The notes: generated from the sequence alone by a model not told the origin. DNA of 64,000 nt from Mangifera indica (GCF_011075055.1 NC_058140.1:15749945-15813944); one strand, 5' to 3'; numbered from the stretch's first letter, positions 48,261 through 61,192 are shown. Numbers and translations are program-made.

Positions 48261-50329
48261 TCAAATTAAGCACTTGGCCTCTAAACTACTAATCGTATAA
48301 AAATTTTGGATTAAAATTTTAAACATATATAGAGAAAAATATATGAATGAGGAAATAAGATTAAAAAAATATAGTTTAAATATAGAGAAAAAGAGGTGTA
48401 TAAACAAGAAAAATCGAGCGTTTGATAATTTTTTTAAACATATTAAATCCTAATTTATTAAAGTTTTTATTGACGAATTATTTGTTGAAGCTGAATGATT
48501 CTAATTTTATCCCACAAAATTTAAGTAATTGGGTACCCAAACATCATGTTTTAAGTTATAGAATTTTTAAAATTTATCGGAACATTTTCTTTTCAAGTAA
48601 TATAACAAGAATTTTTTTCATATTTTATAAATAATATTCTAATTATGTTTTGAATACTTTATAATATATTTTTTTTCTGTTATAAATCTTGCATTTCATT
48701 CTTGTTATAATGATCGCATCAATCAAATTTTTTATTAAATGGGTAGATTGTTACAATTATTAATTGTTGGTGTCTTCCCCTCCCATTTCTAAGCTCCCGT
48801 CGTATTAAACCTGACAATTTGTATCATTGGATCATATTTATTCCATCTTCATTGCTTTATGATACTCTGAGTTTGCTTATTGGTTTTTTTTTTTTTTTGA
48901 AACGGTAGCGTACCTCTCTGCTTCTTCCTTCTTTTTTGTTTTTTTTGAATTGATTGCTATTGTAGTGCCATAAACTCAGTCTGGAAATTCATATTCTTGA
49001 GCGATCAGTAATTTCATTCAATGTCTTTCCCTTTTTATTTTGGTTTATTTCTTAGCTGATTTTTTTTTTCCTGTCTGTATGATTTATCTTCCTTCTTTGA
49101 CATATGGCTGTCTGCACTAGTCTCTCGGTTCTGCCTTACTCTGCTTTGAAAATTAATTCTCTTATCTGTTAAATTGTACATGATTATAATCATGCATCTG
49201 GGCATTCTCCTAATTGTGCCATCTGTTGACTTGGGCTCCATGCAACATTTGATTCTGTGAAGACCTGAATCTTTCTTTGCCTCGTTATTGACATATGTGA
49301 ATGATTTAAAAGACATTTTTTTTTCTTGTGCTGTTTCCCTTCTGCCTTCTCAATTTAAGTTGTAGTTGCCTCTAGTTTTTGTATTAGATTTTCTTCTGTT
49401 ATAATGTCTTGCTCATATTATGTTGTTGAGATTCTTCTGATCTAGGAAGCATGAAAATGCACGACATGGTGTGTTTCCATGTTTTGGAAACGTTTCCATT
49501 TCCGAAACAGCCCAAAATTGGTATGAAACGTTTTGAGGCCGTTTCGATAATTTACGCGTTTCTTGCTTTAATAGGGGAACAAAATTTGTTAACTTTTTAC
49601 GCTGAAAATAGGTAGTACAGAACCCTAAATCTAACCATCTCCTTTCCATTGTCGTCACGAATTTCTCTGTCACTAGCGTCTCAAATTCTAACCGTCCCCG
49701 GTGTCTTGAAGTCTTGAAAAATGCATCTTCATCTTCATAAGTGCATAAACGACTTCATCAGTTCTCAAATACAGACTTGCTCATTTTCGATGGCTTCATC
49801 AATTCTTCCTTATTATGCATTCATAAGCTTGATGTGTATTACCTTACTATCTGCTTTGTGAGCATAAACTACTGATTCTATTTGTAAAAAAACTTATGTT
49901 TATAAAATAATTTCTATATTTTTAATATTTGTACATCTTTGTTTACTATATTTTTGAGAAAATGCATTTTGACGTTTTTGTTTTTGTGTTTCAACATTTT
50001 TATATTTTCGTTTCTGTGCTGCATAGCTTTTGATCTTTACATGTATACATTGTTCTTTTTTAACTAATCTCTTCCAGAGCAGTGCAGATCTTCCATCACT
50101 CCTCAATTTTTTTTTTCGCTTGTTGTGTTTCTTTTTTTTTTCTATTGCTCAACGAACAATGTCTGGACTAATCTTTTGGAAGTGTTCTGCAGATACCACT
50201 CGACCAATTAGTACTGCCTCTTTTTTTTTTTTTTTACCTTTGTCTTTGTGAGACAAACCATTTCTAACGTGATTTCTTTCTGCAGCTTCAAAATTTACAA
50301 AAAAAAAAAAAGAAGAAGAAGAAAAACAA

Positions 50330-50620
50330 AACTACAACAACAACAAACAACACACACAATTCTACAAACCAGGAAGTTCAGTACAACAGGGGATGTCAGA
50401 ATGCTGAGAGTTAGTACAGTCAGAAGCTTTGAAGTCCATCCAGGAAGTTCAGTTCAAGTGGGGAAGTCCAAACAAAAAACAAAAAAAAAAAAACAGGAAG
50501 AACAAAACAACAACAACAACAAACAACATAAACAATTCTACAAACCAGGAACTCGGTACAAGAGGGGATATCAGAATGCTCAGAGTCATTATAGTCAGAT
50601 GCTTTGAAGTCCAAACAGAG
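50330..50620 (+). repeat. Direct repeat, 176 bp spacing
   Basis: Two similar ~110 bp segments (50,330-50,443 and 50,505-50,620). Each runs from an ACAACAACAA-rich tract through TTCTACAAACCAGGAA and CAGAATGCT to GATGCTTTGAAGTCC or a close variant. Purine/poly(A)-rich tracts precede each. No stable reading frame is shared, so it is treated as non-coding. Confidence 0.7.
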
Positions 50621-50878
50621 CCAAACAGCAAAATCGGAGGAATGTTGGCATATCTGGGTGAAAATGACAACTCCACAAACTTACATAGCCGCATTAAATT
50701 TTGTAAAGATAGAAAGGGCCCACTGTAATCTTATCCTTGGGAAATGAGGAGAGAGAAAGTGCTAGGATCGAGAAAGGAACCCAATAACATATCCAAGAAT
50801 TTTGACAATCCAAAATCAATTCAAAATCTAAGGTGCACGCACCTTAAGAAGAACTAGCAAAAGCCATGAGAACATGAC

Positions 50879-50993
50879 TCACGCAGACCAAAGGAAGCCC
50901 AGCATCCGACAGATACCTGTGCCGTGCTCTTCAACAGGCTTTCCATCAGTTCTTTCTAATGCCAAGTTGTCCATTTTTAATTTTTCTCTATCT
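50879..50993 (-). pseudogene. Possible gene fragment (short coding-like segment)
   Basis: On the minus strand ~36 codons read YQDREKLKMDNLALERT, then DGKPVEEHGTGICRMLGFLW, then Ser-Ala and stop at 50,879-50,881. The composition is protein-like, unlike the surrounding AT-rich DNA. No upstream exons were found and I cannot identify the parent gene. It may be a remnant of a duplicated or captured gene, or chance. Confidence 0.2.
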
Positions 50994-51129
50994 TGATATC
51001 ATTATTTCTAATATGGATATTATTATTTGATAATATTTGATATTGATGTTAACATCTGATCACATTTTTTTCTATATTTGTTTCGTGGTGTAAAAGTTCA
51101 TTTTATCTTATCAATCTTTTCATTCATTT

Positions 51130-52420
51130 TCATCTTAAGTCAATGATTCACTTATAATCATGTCCAAATTTTTTTATTCATTTATATCTTAAATCAACAA
51201 TTTACTTATGACTGTACCCTAAATTTTTTATTAAACTGTCGTTTAATACTATCTAATAGCTAAAATTATTGTATTGTCACACAGAACTATCACATCAATA
51301 GTAAATCCTGGTCGGATTGGTTGAACCAACCAATCCAATCTAGGATTTAAAATAATGTATCACAAGTAGTATATAATAAAAATCCTTAAAACAACACCAT
51401 GTTCATTCATCTCTGCCACATCGTTTCAACTGAAGATTTAACCATAAGGTTTCTCCAATTTCAGATCAATAAATAATGGATTCAATTATGGAATCAGAAA
51501 TAGCCATTACAACAAATATGATAACTGAACATGTACAATCGAATCTCAAAATAACGATAAAATTTTTTTTCATAGAGATGTTTAGAGAAACCTTTTTAAC
51601 GTTGAGGAAGAGACAATTACGGTAGCGAGTTCAGATGGGCTATGCTTTATGGACGGCAGTGGTGGTGGAGAGGTACTTTTTCAATGATACTTTTAAAGGA
51701 AAGTTGAGATTCCGATTTTTAAAAGTACAGAGAAGATTTGTTAGAGAGAGAACTGACGATGGCCATAAAATAAAGAGAAGGCAGAACCTTCGTGCATGAC
51801 CTGAAGTCAAGAGAAGCCTTCCAAACTGCGAGTATCGGTCTTGCCAACTGAACAAGTCTTAAGCGTGGATTCATATTTCATACATACATTCATTCACTAG
51901 CCTCATCCATATACCTCATTCATATACCTCAAATGTAATTATTGTTCTTGACCAATTTTTCCAATGTTACCTAACATATGCTCTTTAGCATATTCTTTCT
52001 CTTCTAAACAAATGCTATCTCATTGCACAACCATCTCCACCCTTAGTACAGTCCACTATCCATTACCTTTTTCTCGATTTCCTTCTCTTTCTTTTCTCTT
52101 TTGCACTTTTGTAGTCCGTTTACGCCGCCCCATCTCTCTCTCACACCTCATCTCTAGTTTTCACAAGCAAAAACACACATTCCAACTATTACCTCACCAG
52201 ACCCGGCTTCCTCAAATCCTTTAACCTTATCTACTGCTTATCTTGCACTTCCATTACATTTATTTAGCGCGCCTCAGTCTCTCCTTCACCATACCCATCT
52301 TCTGTTTGTCTTTTCCAGAGAAAAAAGAGACCAGAATTTAGGGTTTTAATCGGAAAACAAGCCAAGAAAACAAACGGCAGCTGGAGTGGAGATACAAAAT
52401 TTGCATACGGTCAACTGATC
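51130..52420. other. Promoter-side part of duplication unit 2
   Basis: Resembles 42,950-45,147 upstream of copy 1, in the same order, but lacks the ~0.9 kb insertion found there. The final ~100 bp before the ATG (GAATTTAGGGTTTT and ATACGGTCAACTGATC) is nearly identical between units, so it probably contains the shared promoter and leader. Confidence 0.6.
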
Positions 52421-53528
52421 ATGAGGTGAGTTCTTTGCAAATGATATACCCTATCTCTTCACTGTTTTGTTGATGTAGCTCCTAATTTATAGCATATACC
52501 CCATTGTGAATATTTTCTTAATCCTACAATACAAAACTCACAAAGAAACAAACTCTGAAGGAAAACTATTCCAATACAATCGTTAGATTATTAAGAATTC
52601 TCGTTAAAACTAAGATCTTTGGCTAGAACACTTTTTTCTTTGAAAATAAAAATAAATATATAGAAAAGAGTTAATATTTCAACATATAGATCAAGAGAGA
52701 TATGTCGTGATAAAGTTGTGAAAAGAAAAATAAGTTAAAATAATGCATATGTAGGAGACGATATTAAGCCTAGGAGGAGAGAGAATAAAATGGTTTCTAT
52801 GGTATTTTAGGTTAAAACTAAGGGTTTTATTTCATTTTCTTCTCGTGTGATTGTTACAATTAAACTTATCTGCCTCATTCAGAAAGCACCAAAACCCCAC
52901 TATTATATTAAAAACCTCCTAAAAGAAATCAAAACCCATTAAAAAAATATGAAACATTCCCTTATTAAGATATCATAAACCCTCCTAATTAAAACTACGA
53001 GTTTGATTCTAAACGATCTTTAAAATAAATATCTTCAAACTTTGTGGGTTACTCATATGATGTTTATGCAGTGCCTTAACACAATACAATAGTGCCTTCA
53101 AATTTCTCATTGCGACGCTTCTTTGTGCTATGCAACTGTGTTTCCAAGGCAAAACCACATCTCCTTTGGAAACAAATCCGGTGAATTTTTACATATTTCT
53201 TCTGACAACAATCAGTTTCGCGTTACTGGCTGTGACGAACAACTCTGAAGTCCTTGAGGTTTTTTGTTTCATCTCTGGTTCTCTGTCCATAGTTTCGTTG
53301 GTATGTATGATTGTCGGAGGTTCGCTTGGGAACATCATTTTGATTTCAGGGGCTCTTTTATCCCTTTTTGTTGCCTACAAACATACCAAATTAACACTTA
53401 AAAAAATCTATACTTGGATTTTCCAGAAGATCAAGAATACATATAGTTGGGTTTACAAGAGGGTCAGTGATGAGCTAAGCAGGATTACCAATTTTTGGAG
53501 CAATCAGCTGCCGGTACTGCCAATTTAA
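52421..53528 (+). CDS. Four-helix membrane protein family, copy 2 (uncharacterised)
   Basis: Exons 52421-52425 (ATG AG) and 53072-53528 give 462 nt, 153 aa, with the same phase-2 intron position as copy 1 (intron 646 bp here, 560 bp there). The order of helices and the tail match copy 1. Visible changes include NNSEVLEVFCF for NNSELLEVVCF, GGSLGN for GGLFGS, and a tail ending QLPVLPI. The reading frame is undamaged, which suggests that selection still keeps it. Its sequence is closer to copy 3 than to copy 1 (both have FLIATLLCA and SLSIVSLVCMIVGGSLGNII). No domain is recognised; probably a small integral membrane protein. Confidence 0.75.
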
Positions 53529-55180
53529 GTTTTTGGGTGTGTGACTTTTTTATCTGTTTTGTTTAATATTTTTGTATGTACTACGGTAAAAAGAGGGGTA
53601 AAAGGGAAATGACATTTTCCCATTGGAAAAACTGGATTCACTTATTAGATTGTCATCATCTATAGATATTCCTATAAATATAGCCAATACTAGGTTTCTT
53701 ATGAACGTTTCTAAGTTCACACCCAGTGTAAAAATTTTCATTTTTACTTTTTGAACGCAACTTTTGAGAAGAATGCAATTTTTGAAATTTTCATTTTTAC
53801 TGAAACACAGACACCCCAGATTTGAAGGCTTCTTGCTTTGTGTTTCAGCCTTTCCAGAATCATATAAACAGAAATCACACAAGAGTAGATAGATACATTA
53901 TAAACCCTAGCCAAATTGCTGGTCTGAAAATATCCCAGTTTCCCTAATTCTAAAAGCATATATGTGAGAACTTGAAATAAACGAAGATAAGGCTTCATGT
54001 TTGAAAGTAGAAAGACTAATCTCGATTGAAGAGTCACGTTTGAAGCTTTTGCTTCTTCCTCTTTCTCACCTCTCCTTGTTCTTTCATTTTCAGATGAAAC
54101 TTTTTATATCTTTAGTGCCCTTCTCAATGGTTAAACTTAAATATACGAAGCATACTGTGCATTTCTTTAACATTTTTAGGGTTCGAAGAAACAAAATCGC
54201 TAGGTTTTCCAACACTGATTATAATATTTGAAGCATTTGGACTACATATATAATGACTCAAATTCTTAGGATTTGGCCTCTAAATTCAAGTTCTAATCAT
54301 ATAATATTTTAGACTAAAATTTTAAATATTTATAGAAAAGACTATGAATGAGGAAATAAGATATGTTGGACTAAAATTTTAAAAATAGACAAAAAGATGT
54401 GTATAAACAAGAAAAAGAGAGAGTGTTTTATAAAATTTTTAAAGATATGTTGGAGAAATTAGATAATTGAAAATTATTATGAATTTTTTGGGTCAAAAAT
54501 TTTTGTCTGTGTTTGACTGTGATTATAACATCTTCCACGAATTTTTAAGTCAATACTTATTTAATAAAGTTAAGCAGTTTTTGGTATAAAAGTTGTTAGA
54601 TATATCTGAATATTTTGTGCCTGTTATTTGTCAGTAAGTGCAATGATTTGATTCGGAACTTGAAGTAGCTTGGGTGCTCCACTTGCTGATTGAGAGCGTC
54701 TTTAGATATAGAGAAATTCTCCATAAAATAGTAAAATTTTCGTCTTTATATGTTGCTTTCTTTGGTAAGCCTATCTTCTTGTTTTAGTTATGGAATTTTC
54801 TTTTCATCTTCTCTCTTTCACCTTGTACTTCATCTTTTCTGTTCCCATCTGTTTATGGTTCTCATCAAGTCTATACTCTACATGGTACTAATTTGCAATA
54901 TTGTTTTTACCACATATAAAGTTGAAAAGAAAAATAAAGCACTGCAACACAAACTAGAAAGAGAAAATAAAAGACACTAGCATCTAATTTTGTAATTATT
55001 TTGCTTGCTCCAGTTTCTTTATGATCAAACTCCTCAGCATATGCTTATATAACTTTTTGAACTCCAGCCAACCATAAAGATAATAAGTGGGTTGTGGGTT
55101 GGCTCTATGTCTCCTCTTTCTCCACCATTTTAAAGGTTAATGACTTGCCTTCGTCTTTGTTCTTGCGCTTTTAATGTGGT
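53529..55180. other. Downstream non-coding part of duplication unit 2
   Basis: Matches the DNA after copies 1 and 3 in order: 53,650-53,970, 54,040-54,310, then 54,570-54,730 (shared with 55,690-55,860) and 55,060-55,180 (shared with 59,345-59,440). No open frame is conserved between units, so I see no gene here. Confidence 0.65.
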
Positions 55181-55194
55181 GGGTTGGCTCTATA

Positions 55195-56420
55195 ACTTTT
55201 GCTTCTTCATTCTCACAACTGCTTTTTCTTTCATTTTCAGATCTTAAAATATAGAAGAAACTTCCTTGAAAGTTACTCCATCTACAAAGTCTCATATCAA
55301 AAGTCCTTCATCAATGGTTAAATTTACAAAGCAAAATGTGCACTTCTTTAACATTTTTAGGGTTCGAAGAAACCACAATTAATCGCTAAGTTTTTCAACA
55401 CTGACTATAATATTTGAAGCATTTGGACTACATATAATGACTCAAATTCTTAGGATTTGGCGTCTAAACTCAAGTTCTAATCATATAAAATTTTAAATAT
55501 ATATAGAAAAAAATATGAATGAGTTAAAAATAGAGAAAAAGAGGTGTGTTTTATAAAATTTTTAAAGATATGTCGGAGAAATTACATAATTGAAAATTAT
55601 TATATCTTTTTTGGGTCAAAATTCGGTTAAGGCTGGACTGTCAGTCATAACTTAATTATGCTGTGTTTGACGGTGATTATAAGTCATTTTTAAGCCAACA
55701 CTTATCTCATAAAGTTAAGCTGTTTTTGGTACAAAGTTGTTGATCACATTGTTTATGGATTTTTGCCTGTTATTTGTTAGTAAGTGCAAAGATTGGATTT
55801 GGACGTTGCTTAGGTACCCCACTTTGCTGATTAAGAGTGTGTGGAAATTCTCATATTAACTTTAAACTAGAAAAAATTTCTTGTCTGTACATGTTTCTTT
55901 CTTTCACCTTGTGCTTTATCTTTTCTGCTCCCATCTTTTATGGTTCTCATCAAGTCTATATAGTCGGCAAAGTTCTAAGTTTGTAACATTGTTACTACTA
56001 CATATGAAGTTTCAAAGAAAATCAAGCACAGCTGTCAGCAACACAAATAAGAAGTAGAAATTAGAAGGTGCATATTTATTCTTTATTAGCTTTTAATTTG
56101 AAAGTTGTCTTTAGTTTCTTTATTATCTGAGTCCTGGCCAATCACAATTATAATAGTTGGTTTTGCTGTGGATCTCGTTTTTGTCGGCCATTGTAAATGG
56201 TTAATTACTTGGTTTCGTTTTTGTTCTTGTGGTTTTAACGTCGTGGGGTCTCAATATTCCAGTCCACATGCAAAGAAAAAAAGGCATCACATTAATATTT
56301 ACATCGATTTAATTTTGTTTCAATCTATCTATTGGCAAATTATTTCTATGAGCTTGTTTACAACAAAAGTGGGATTTATCTGTTTCCTCTTCAAGATTTG
56401 ATGAAAATATAAAACGCCGA
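55195..56420 (+). repeat. Orphan downstream block of the duplication unit (no gene)
   Basis: This is a fourth copy of the DNA that normally follows a family gene, lying directly after unit 2's own copy. It runs from TTTTGCTTCTTCATTCTCAC (55,200) through TAACATTTTTAGGGTTCGAA to the tail shared with 59,400-59,700 (CGTCGTGGGGTCTCAAT, TTGGCAAATTATTTCTA). No family coding sequence precedes it, so the gene of this unit was lost or only the tail was duplicated. Confidence 0.75.
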
Positions 56421-57259
56421 AAATATTGATTATTTTACCATAACACCGTTTGTGTAATTCTATATTCTGTTCAATTTTCATTGTAAATTTTTTACTAATT
56501 AACCAATTTTATATAATAAATTTGAATTAAAATAACTATAGAAATAGTTAAGTTATGATTTTATTTTATAAATAAAGTAAAAATAAAAAGTAGATTTTAA
56601 TATTTAAGAAAATAAATAAAATTAAATGGGAGAAAGAATTATAAAAAGATAAAGGATGCTAAAATCTTTTCAAGACACAGTTTTAGGGGTATTAATTAGA
56701 ATAGTCATCCTTTTGTTTTTGTATACATATGCACTCATATTTTTTTTCTATTATATAAATATAGTTATTTTTTAATTTTATTTTACCTTTAAAAAAAGAA
56801 AATTTTGAGATTTGAGATTAGTCAAATAGATTAATTGATCGACCATGGTCGAGTAGCTTGGCCGGCCGACCAAATGTGCATGATTTTTTTAAATTCATAA
56901 TAATCTATATAAATTAAATATAGTTAATTTTTATTATATTATCATGTAGTTTTTATGTCTTGTCTAAGTAAGTGAGTGAGTTTTATGTTTTGATTGAATG
57001 TGTAGAAAAATTAAGAATATTTTAAATATTTTATACTTTAAACTATATAGGTGTAATAAACAAATTGTTACATATATATAAAAAAATAATAAGACTATTT
57101 TAACTAATATCTCAAATTTCAAATTGTTTTTTATTTTTTATTTCACCTCCAAAAACCATTTGGGGCAAAATAAAAAGCTTGGGTGGGAAAATCCTCTTTA
57201 TTTTTAAATTGCTTTAAAAACATTGACTTCTTTTGACATTTCCTCTTTAGCGTTATGAC

Positions 57260-57321
<62 letters not shown>

Positions 57322-57332
57322 TATATATATTA

Positions 57333-57368
<36 letters not shown>

Positions 57369-57377
57369 ATATATATA
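56421..57377. other. AT-rich spacer ending in a long (AT)n tract
   Basis: No gene. 57,261-57,378 is a microsatellite of AT repeats with a short GT run; it directly abuts the dispersed repeat block that begins at 57,378. Confidence 0.6.
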
Positions 57378-57378
57378 T
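57261..57378. repeat. (AT)n/(GT)n microsatellite
   Basis: Long AT dinucleotide run interrupted by TAAATA and GTGTGTGTGTGT segments. Confidence 0.95.
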
Positions 57379-57756
57379 AATATGGAGACTAAAAATTACT
57401 TTTCTTCTATCATTACAAAATCCTAAATTATTTTTTTAAATAAACTTTTAAGCGAGGTCAATGTTTTTGACTCCTTTATAAAATATTAAAAGTTCAATCA
57501 ATTGCAATGTCTCCTTTCCTATAACAAAAATTTAATAAGAAATTTGATGAGGGTTTCATGTATTCTAAAAATATGAGTTAATATTGTTGAAATATGAAAC
57601 GTTATAATTTTCATGTATTACATGTCCTAGAAAAAAAAACAATTTTCAATATATTATATGGTTCTGTAATGAAATAGGCTTTAACATTTATTTACCGTGA
57701 AATAAATAATTAATAGAAAAAGCCAATTCATCCCAAAAAAAAGGTGAGAAAATTAG
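57378..57756 (+). repeat. Dispersed repeat block, copy 2
   Basis: Second copy of the block at 40,975-41,375, same orientation, with small indels and substitutions. It stops within GAGAAAATTAG at the exact point where the truncated family copy 3 begins (TTTCTCATTGCG). Confidence 0.85.
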
Positions 57757-58182
57757 TTTCTCATTGCGACGCTTCTTTGTGCTGTGCAAATGTGCTTCCA
57801 AGGCAAAACTATATCTCCTTGGGAGTCAAATCCGGTGAATTTTTACATATTTCTTCTGACAACAATCAGTTTCGCGTTAATGGTTGTGATGAACAACTCT
57901 GAACTCCTTGAGGTTGTTTGTTTCATCTCTGGTTCTCTGTCCATAGTTTCGTTGGTATGTATGATTGTCGGAGGTTCGCTTGGGAACATCATTTTGATTG
58001 CAGGGGCTCTTTTATCCCTTTTTGTTGCCTACAAACATACCAAATTAACACTTGAAATAATCTACAATTGGATTCTCCAGGAGATCAAGAATACATGTAC
58101 TTGGGTTTACAAGAAGATCAGTGATGAGTTAAGTAGGATTACCAGTTTCTGGAGCAAGAAGCTGCCGGTACTGCCAATTTAA
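57757..58182 (+). pseudogene. Four-helix membrane protein family, copy 3 (5'-truncated)
   Basis: Homology to copy 2 starts abruptly at 57,757 (TTTCTCATTGCGACG), inside exon 2. The small first exon, intron and the codons before Phe-Leu-Ile are missing. The codon just before the junction is an in-frame TAG, so translation could only begin at the internal Met at 57,784, giving 132 aa that lack the first half of helix 1. The remaining frame is fully open to the stop at 58,182, with helices 2-4, the basic tail and LPVLPI preserved. The family promoter is absent; a dispersed repeat and an AT microsatellite stand in its place. Either a recent pseudogene or a chimeric gene with a new promoter; expression data would decide. 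Confidence 0.75.
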
Positions 58183-59710
58183 GTTTTTAGGTGTGTGAGT
58201 GTGATTTTTTATTAAGTTAATACTATAAGTTTTAACTTTGATTACATAAATAGTATTAACTTTGGTTGTATAAATGGACATACACTTATATGTGTCATTA
58301 TTATGTGATTAGGTGTTAATTTATTTTTATTTCAAAATAATTTAATTTAATGGGAGGTTAAGTATATGTACCTATTTCTCTATTTAAAGTGGATAAACAT
58401 AGGTTTTTTTGTTTTTTATTTATTTTGTTAAACAATTTTTTATGAAATGCCTTAAACTAGTGGTAAAATGGGTTGGATTTACTCTTTTGATGGTCATTAT
58501 CCATAGATATTCTTATAAATATAGCAAATACTAGTTCTTATATCTAAGTTCACATCCAGTGTAAAATTTTCATTTTACTTTTTCAACGCAATCTTTGAAT
58601 TGTTCATTTTTACTGAAACACAGAAACCCAAGATTTGAGGGGCTTCTTGTTATGTGTTTCAGCCTTTCCAGAATTATATAAACAGAAATCACACGAGTAG
58701 ATTGATATAATATAAACCCTAGCCCAATTGCTAGTCTGCAAATGTCCCAGTTTCCCTAATTCTAAAAGCATATATGTAACGAAGATAAGGTTTCGTGTTT
58801 AAAAGTAGAAAAACTAAACCCAATTGCAGTGCCACTCTTGAGGGTTTTGCTTGTTCTTCTTTGATTTCTACTTTCTCACCACTCCTTTTTCTTTCATTTT
58901 CAGATGAAACTTTTTAGATCTCTAGTGCCCTTATAAATGGTTAAATATACGAAGCAAAATGTGCATTTCTTTAACATTTTTAGGGTTCGAAGAAACCAAA
59001 ATCGCTAAGTTTCCAACACTGATTATAATATTTGAAGCATTTGGACTACATATAATGAATCAAATTCTTAGGATTTGGCCTCTAAACTCAAGTTCTAATC
59101 ATATGAAATTTTAGACTACAATTTTAAATATATATAGAAAAAGAATATGAACGACGAAACAAGATAATAAAGAAAGTATAATTTAAAAATAAAGAAAAAG
59201 AGTTGTATAAACAAGAACAAGAGAGTGTGTTTTATAAAATTTGTAAAGATAAATTGGAGAAACTAGATAACTGAAAATTATTATGAATTTTTTGGTCTAT
59301 CTTTTACATGTTTGTTTCTGTGGTAAGCCAGCCTATCTTTTGAACATCCAGCCAAGCATAAATATAAAAACTGGGTTGTGGCTTGGCTCTATATCTCTCC
59401 TTTCTCAACCATTTTTTTAGGTTATTTACTTGGTTTCTCTTGTGTTTTCGACGTCGTGGGGTCTCAATGTTCCTGTCCATATGCAGAGAAGAACACGCGT
59501 CATATTCATATTTACATCAATTTAATTGTTTTTTTGTTTCGAATCTATATATTGGCAAATTATTTCTACGAGCTTGTTTACAAGAAAAGTGGGATGTTTC
59601 ATTTAGGATTTATATCTATTTCCTCTTCATGATATGATGAAAGCATAAAGACGCCCAAAATATCAATTGTTTTACCATAACACCCTTTGTGTAATTCTAT
59701 TTCCTCTTCA
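58183..59710. other. Downstream non-coding part of duplication unit 3
   Basis: Shares with units 1 and 2 the stretches at 58,490-58,780, 58,845-59,100 and 59,345-59,700. Open frames at 59,378-59,637 lie in the repeated tail but are not conserved in the other copies. No gene called. Confidence 0.65.
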
Positions 59711-61126
59711 TGATATGATGAAATTTTTAATAATATTAATATAAGTTTAGGATTCAAAGTCTCGCTTATTAATTTAACCTTTTAGGCCAAATAATAATTT
59801 ATACATGATCTCAAAGTTAATATTAAATGATAAATGAGCATAATATGGCAAAACTTAAACTTTTAGGTCTTGTTATAACTTAATATTATATAGTCATAAA
59901 GTAACTTAATATTATATCAAAATTAAAGATTTTAAATTTGGAATTTCACATTTCAACTTGATAAAAGACATTCAATCATCCTTTGAGGACAATTGGACAT
60001 ATATGTCTAGTGTGTCTTACTTATCAAGTGATAATTTAACATCTATTCACGTGCAAACTTAACATTCTTTCATTCTGTTTACGTTAACTGGTAGTTTAAT
60101 TTTTTTTTTAACGTGCAAACCTAACATTCCATTCATGTATGAACTTAACATTTTATTAACATAAGAATGCATATTCGCTGAAATATACTTGAAGATACCT
60201 TTATAATTCATTATTGTTAGTAATTTCTTGAGGAAAAAAATCCTAAAAATAAATCTAGTTTGTAGTCATTGTCTTATATAAGTGTAATATTAAATTTATA
60301 CACACAAAAATAATAACAATTTTTATTATTTTATTATCAGATCATAATATTGCTTTAATATATATATAATATTTGTATACATAATATTATCCTTTAATTA
60401 ATTATTATATTTTATTATTGAATAAAAATTAATACCATAACTATCTATCTGTCAATCAACACAAGCCATACTTTTCTAGTCAAGCAGTATGACTAAGTCT
60501 AACCTCTCTTATGGAAAGATTATTGCTAATCTTTGGAAAGATTATTACATAGTTTATTTATTTATTTATTTATTAAACATGGGTAATTTGGTATTTTTTA
60601 CTTTGTTTTCTCCATCTTCTTTGTTGGCTAGTGTCACCAAACTGAAGCACAGTGGATGTAGCAACTTTTCAAGCTAGGTATATTTAATCTTTCTCAGTTA
60701 AAATGAATATAAGGCTCTTATTTTCTTAGCAACATTTCCTTTTATTTTCTTCCATTTTAAAATCTTTCAACTGGTTTTCCTAAGAAGGAGCTCAACTCAT
60801 GCAGACACAGTTTTGTTTATTGTCCTCAAACAGCCAAAAACCAGGGATGATTCAAAGCTGCAGCCGCCACCATGACGACGGGCGTCAAAGGTTGGTCATT
60901 TTTCTTCCAACTTTAATCTGTTTTTCTTCCTTAATCTATATGCATGCATGAAACACCGAAAGGAGAAAGAACAAGGCCCAATTTTTATGCTGTTGGAGTA
61001 ACCTTCAAGGGCAAAGGCATATCCTTAAGTGTGCGTGTATATATATATAAAAGAAATCAATGTTAGAATATGTATAGAAGTTGCATTAATGATTATTTTA
61101 CTTAATCTAATAAATTTTATCATTTA

Positions 61127-61192
<66 letters not shown>

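Larger units (their letters stand above)
48261..51129. other. Spacer between duplication units 1 and 2
   Basis: About 2.9 kb not matched in the other units. It has T-rich, intron-like DNA (48,600-49,440), a segment rich in GTTTC/GAAAC motifs (49,460-49,560), a direct repeat at 50,330-50,620 and a short protein-like frame on the minus strand at ~50,879-50,993. None forms a convincing gene. Confidence 0.45.

Noticed and set aside
57120..57200. GGGTGGGAAAATCCTC, similar to a Mutator-type end
   Set aside because: Partial match only; no partner end or target duplication found within reach.
57261..57378. Regular short repeats considered as a structured array
   Set aside because: Simple AT/GT microsatellite with no spacers; not a CRISPR or satellite array.
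59378..59637. Two overlapping plus-strand frames in the unit 3 tail
   Set aside because: The same DNA in the other units (56,140-56,400) does not keep these frames, so they are chance.
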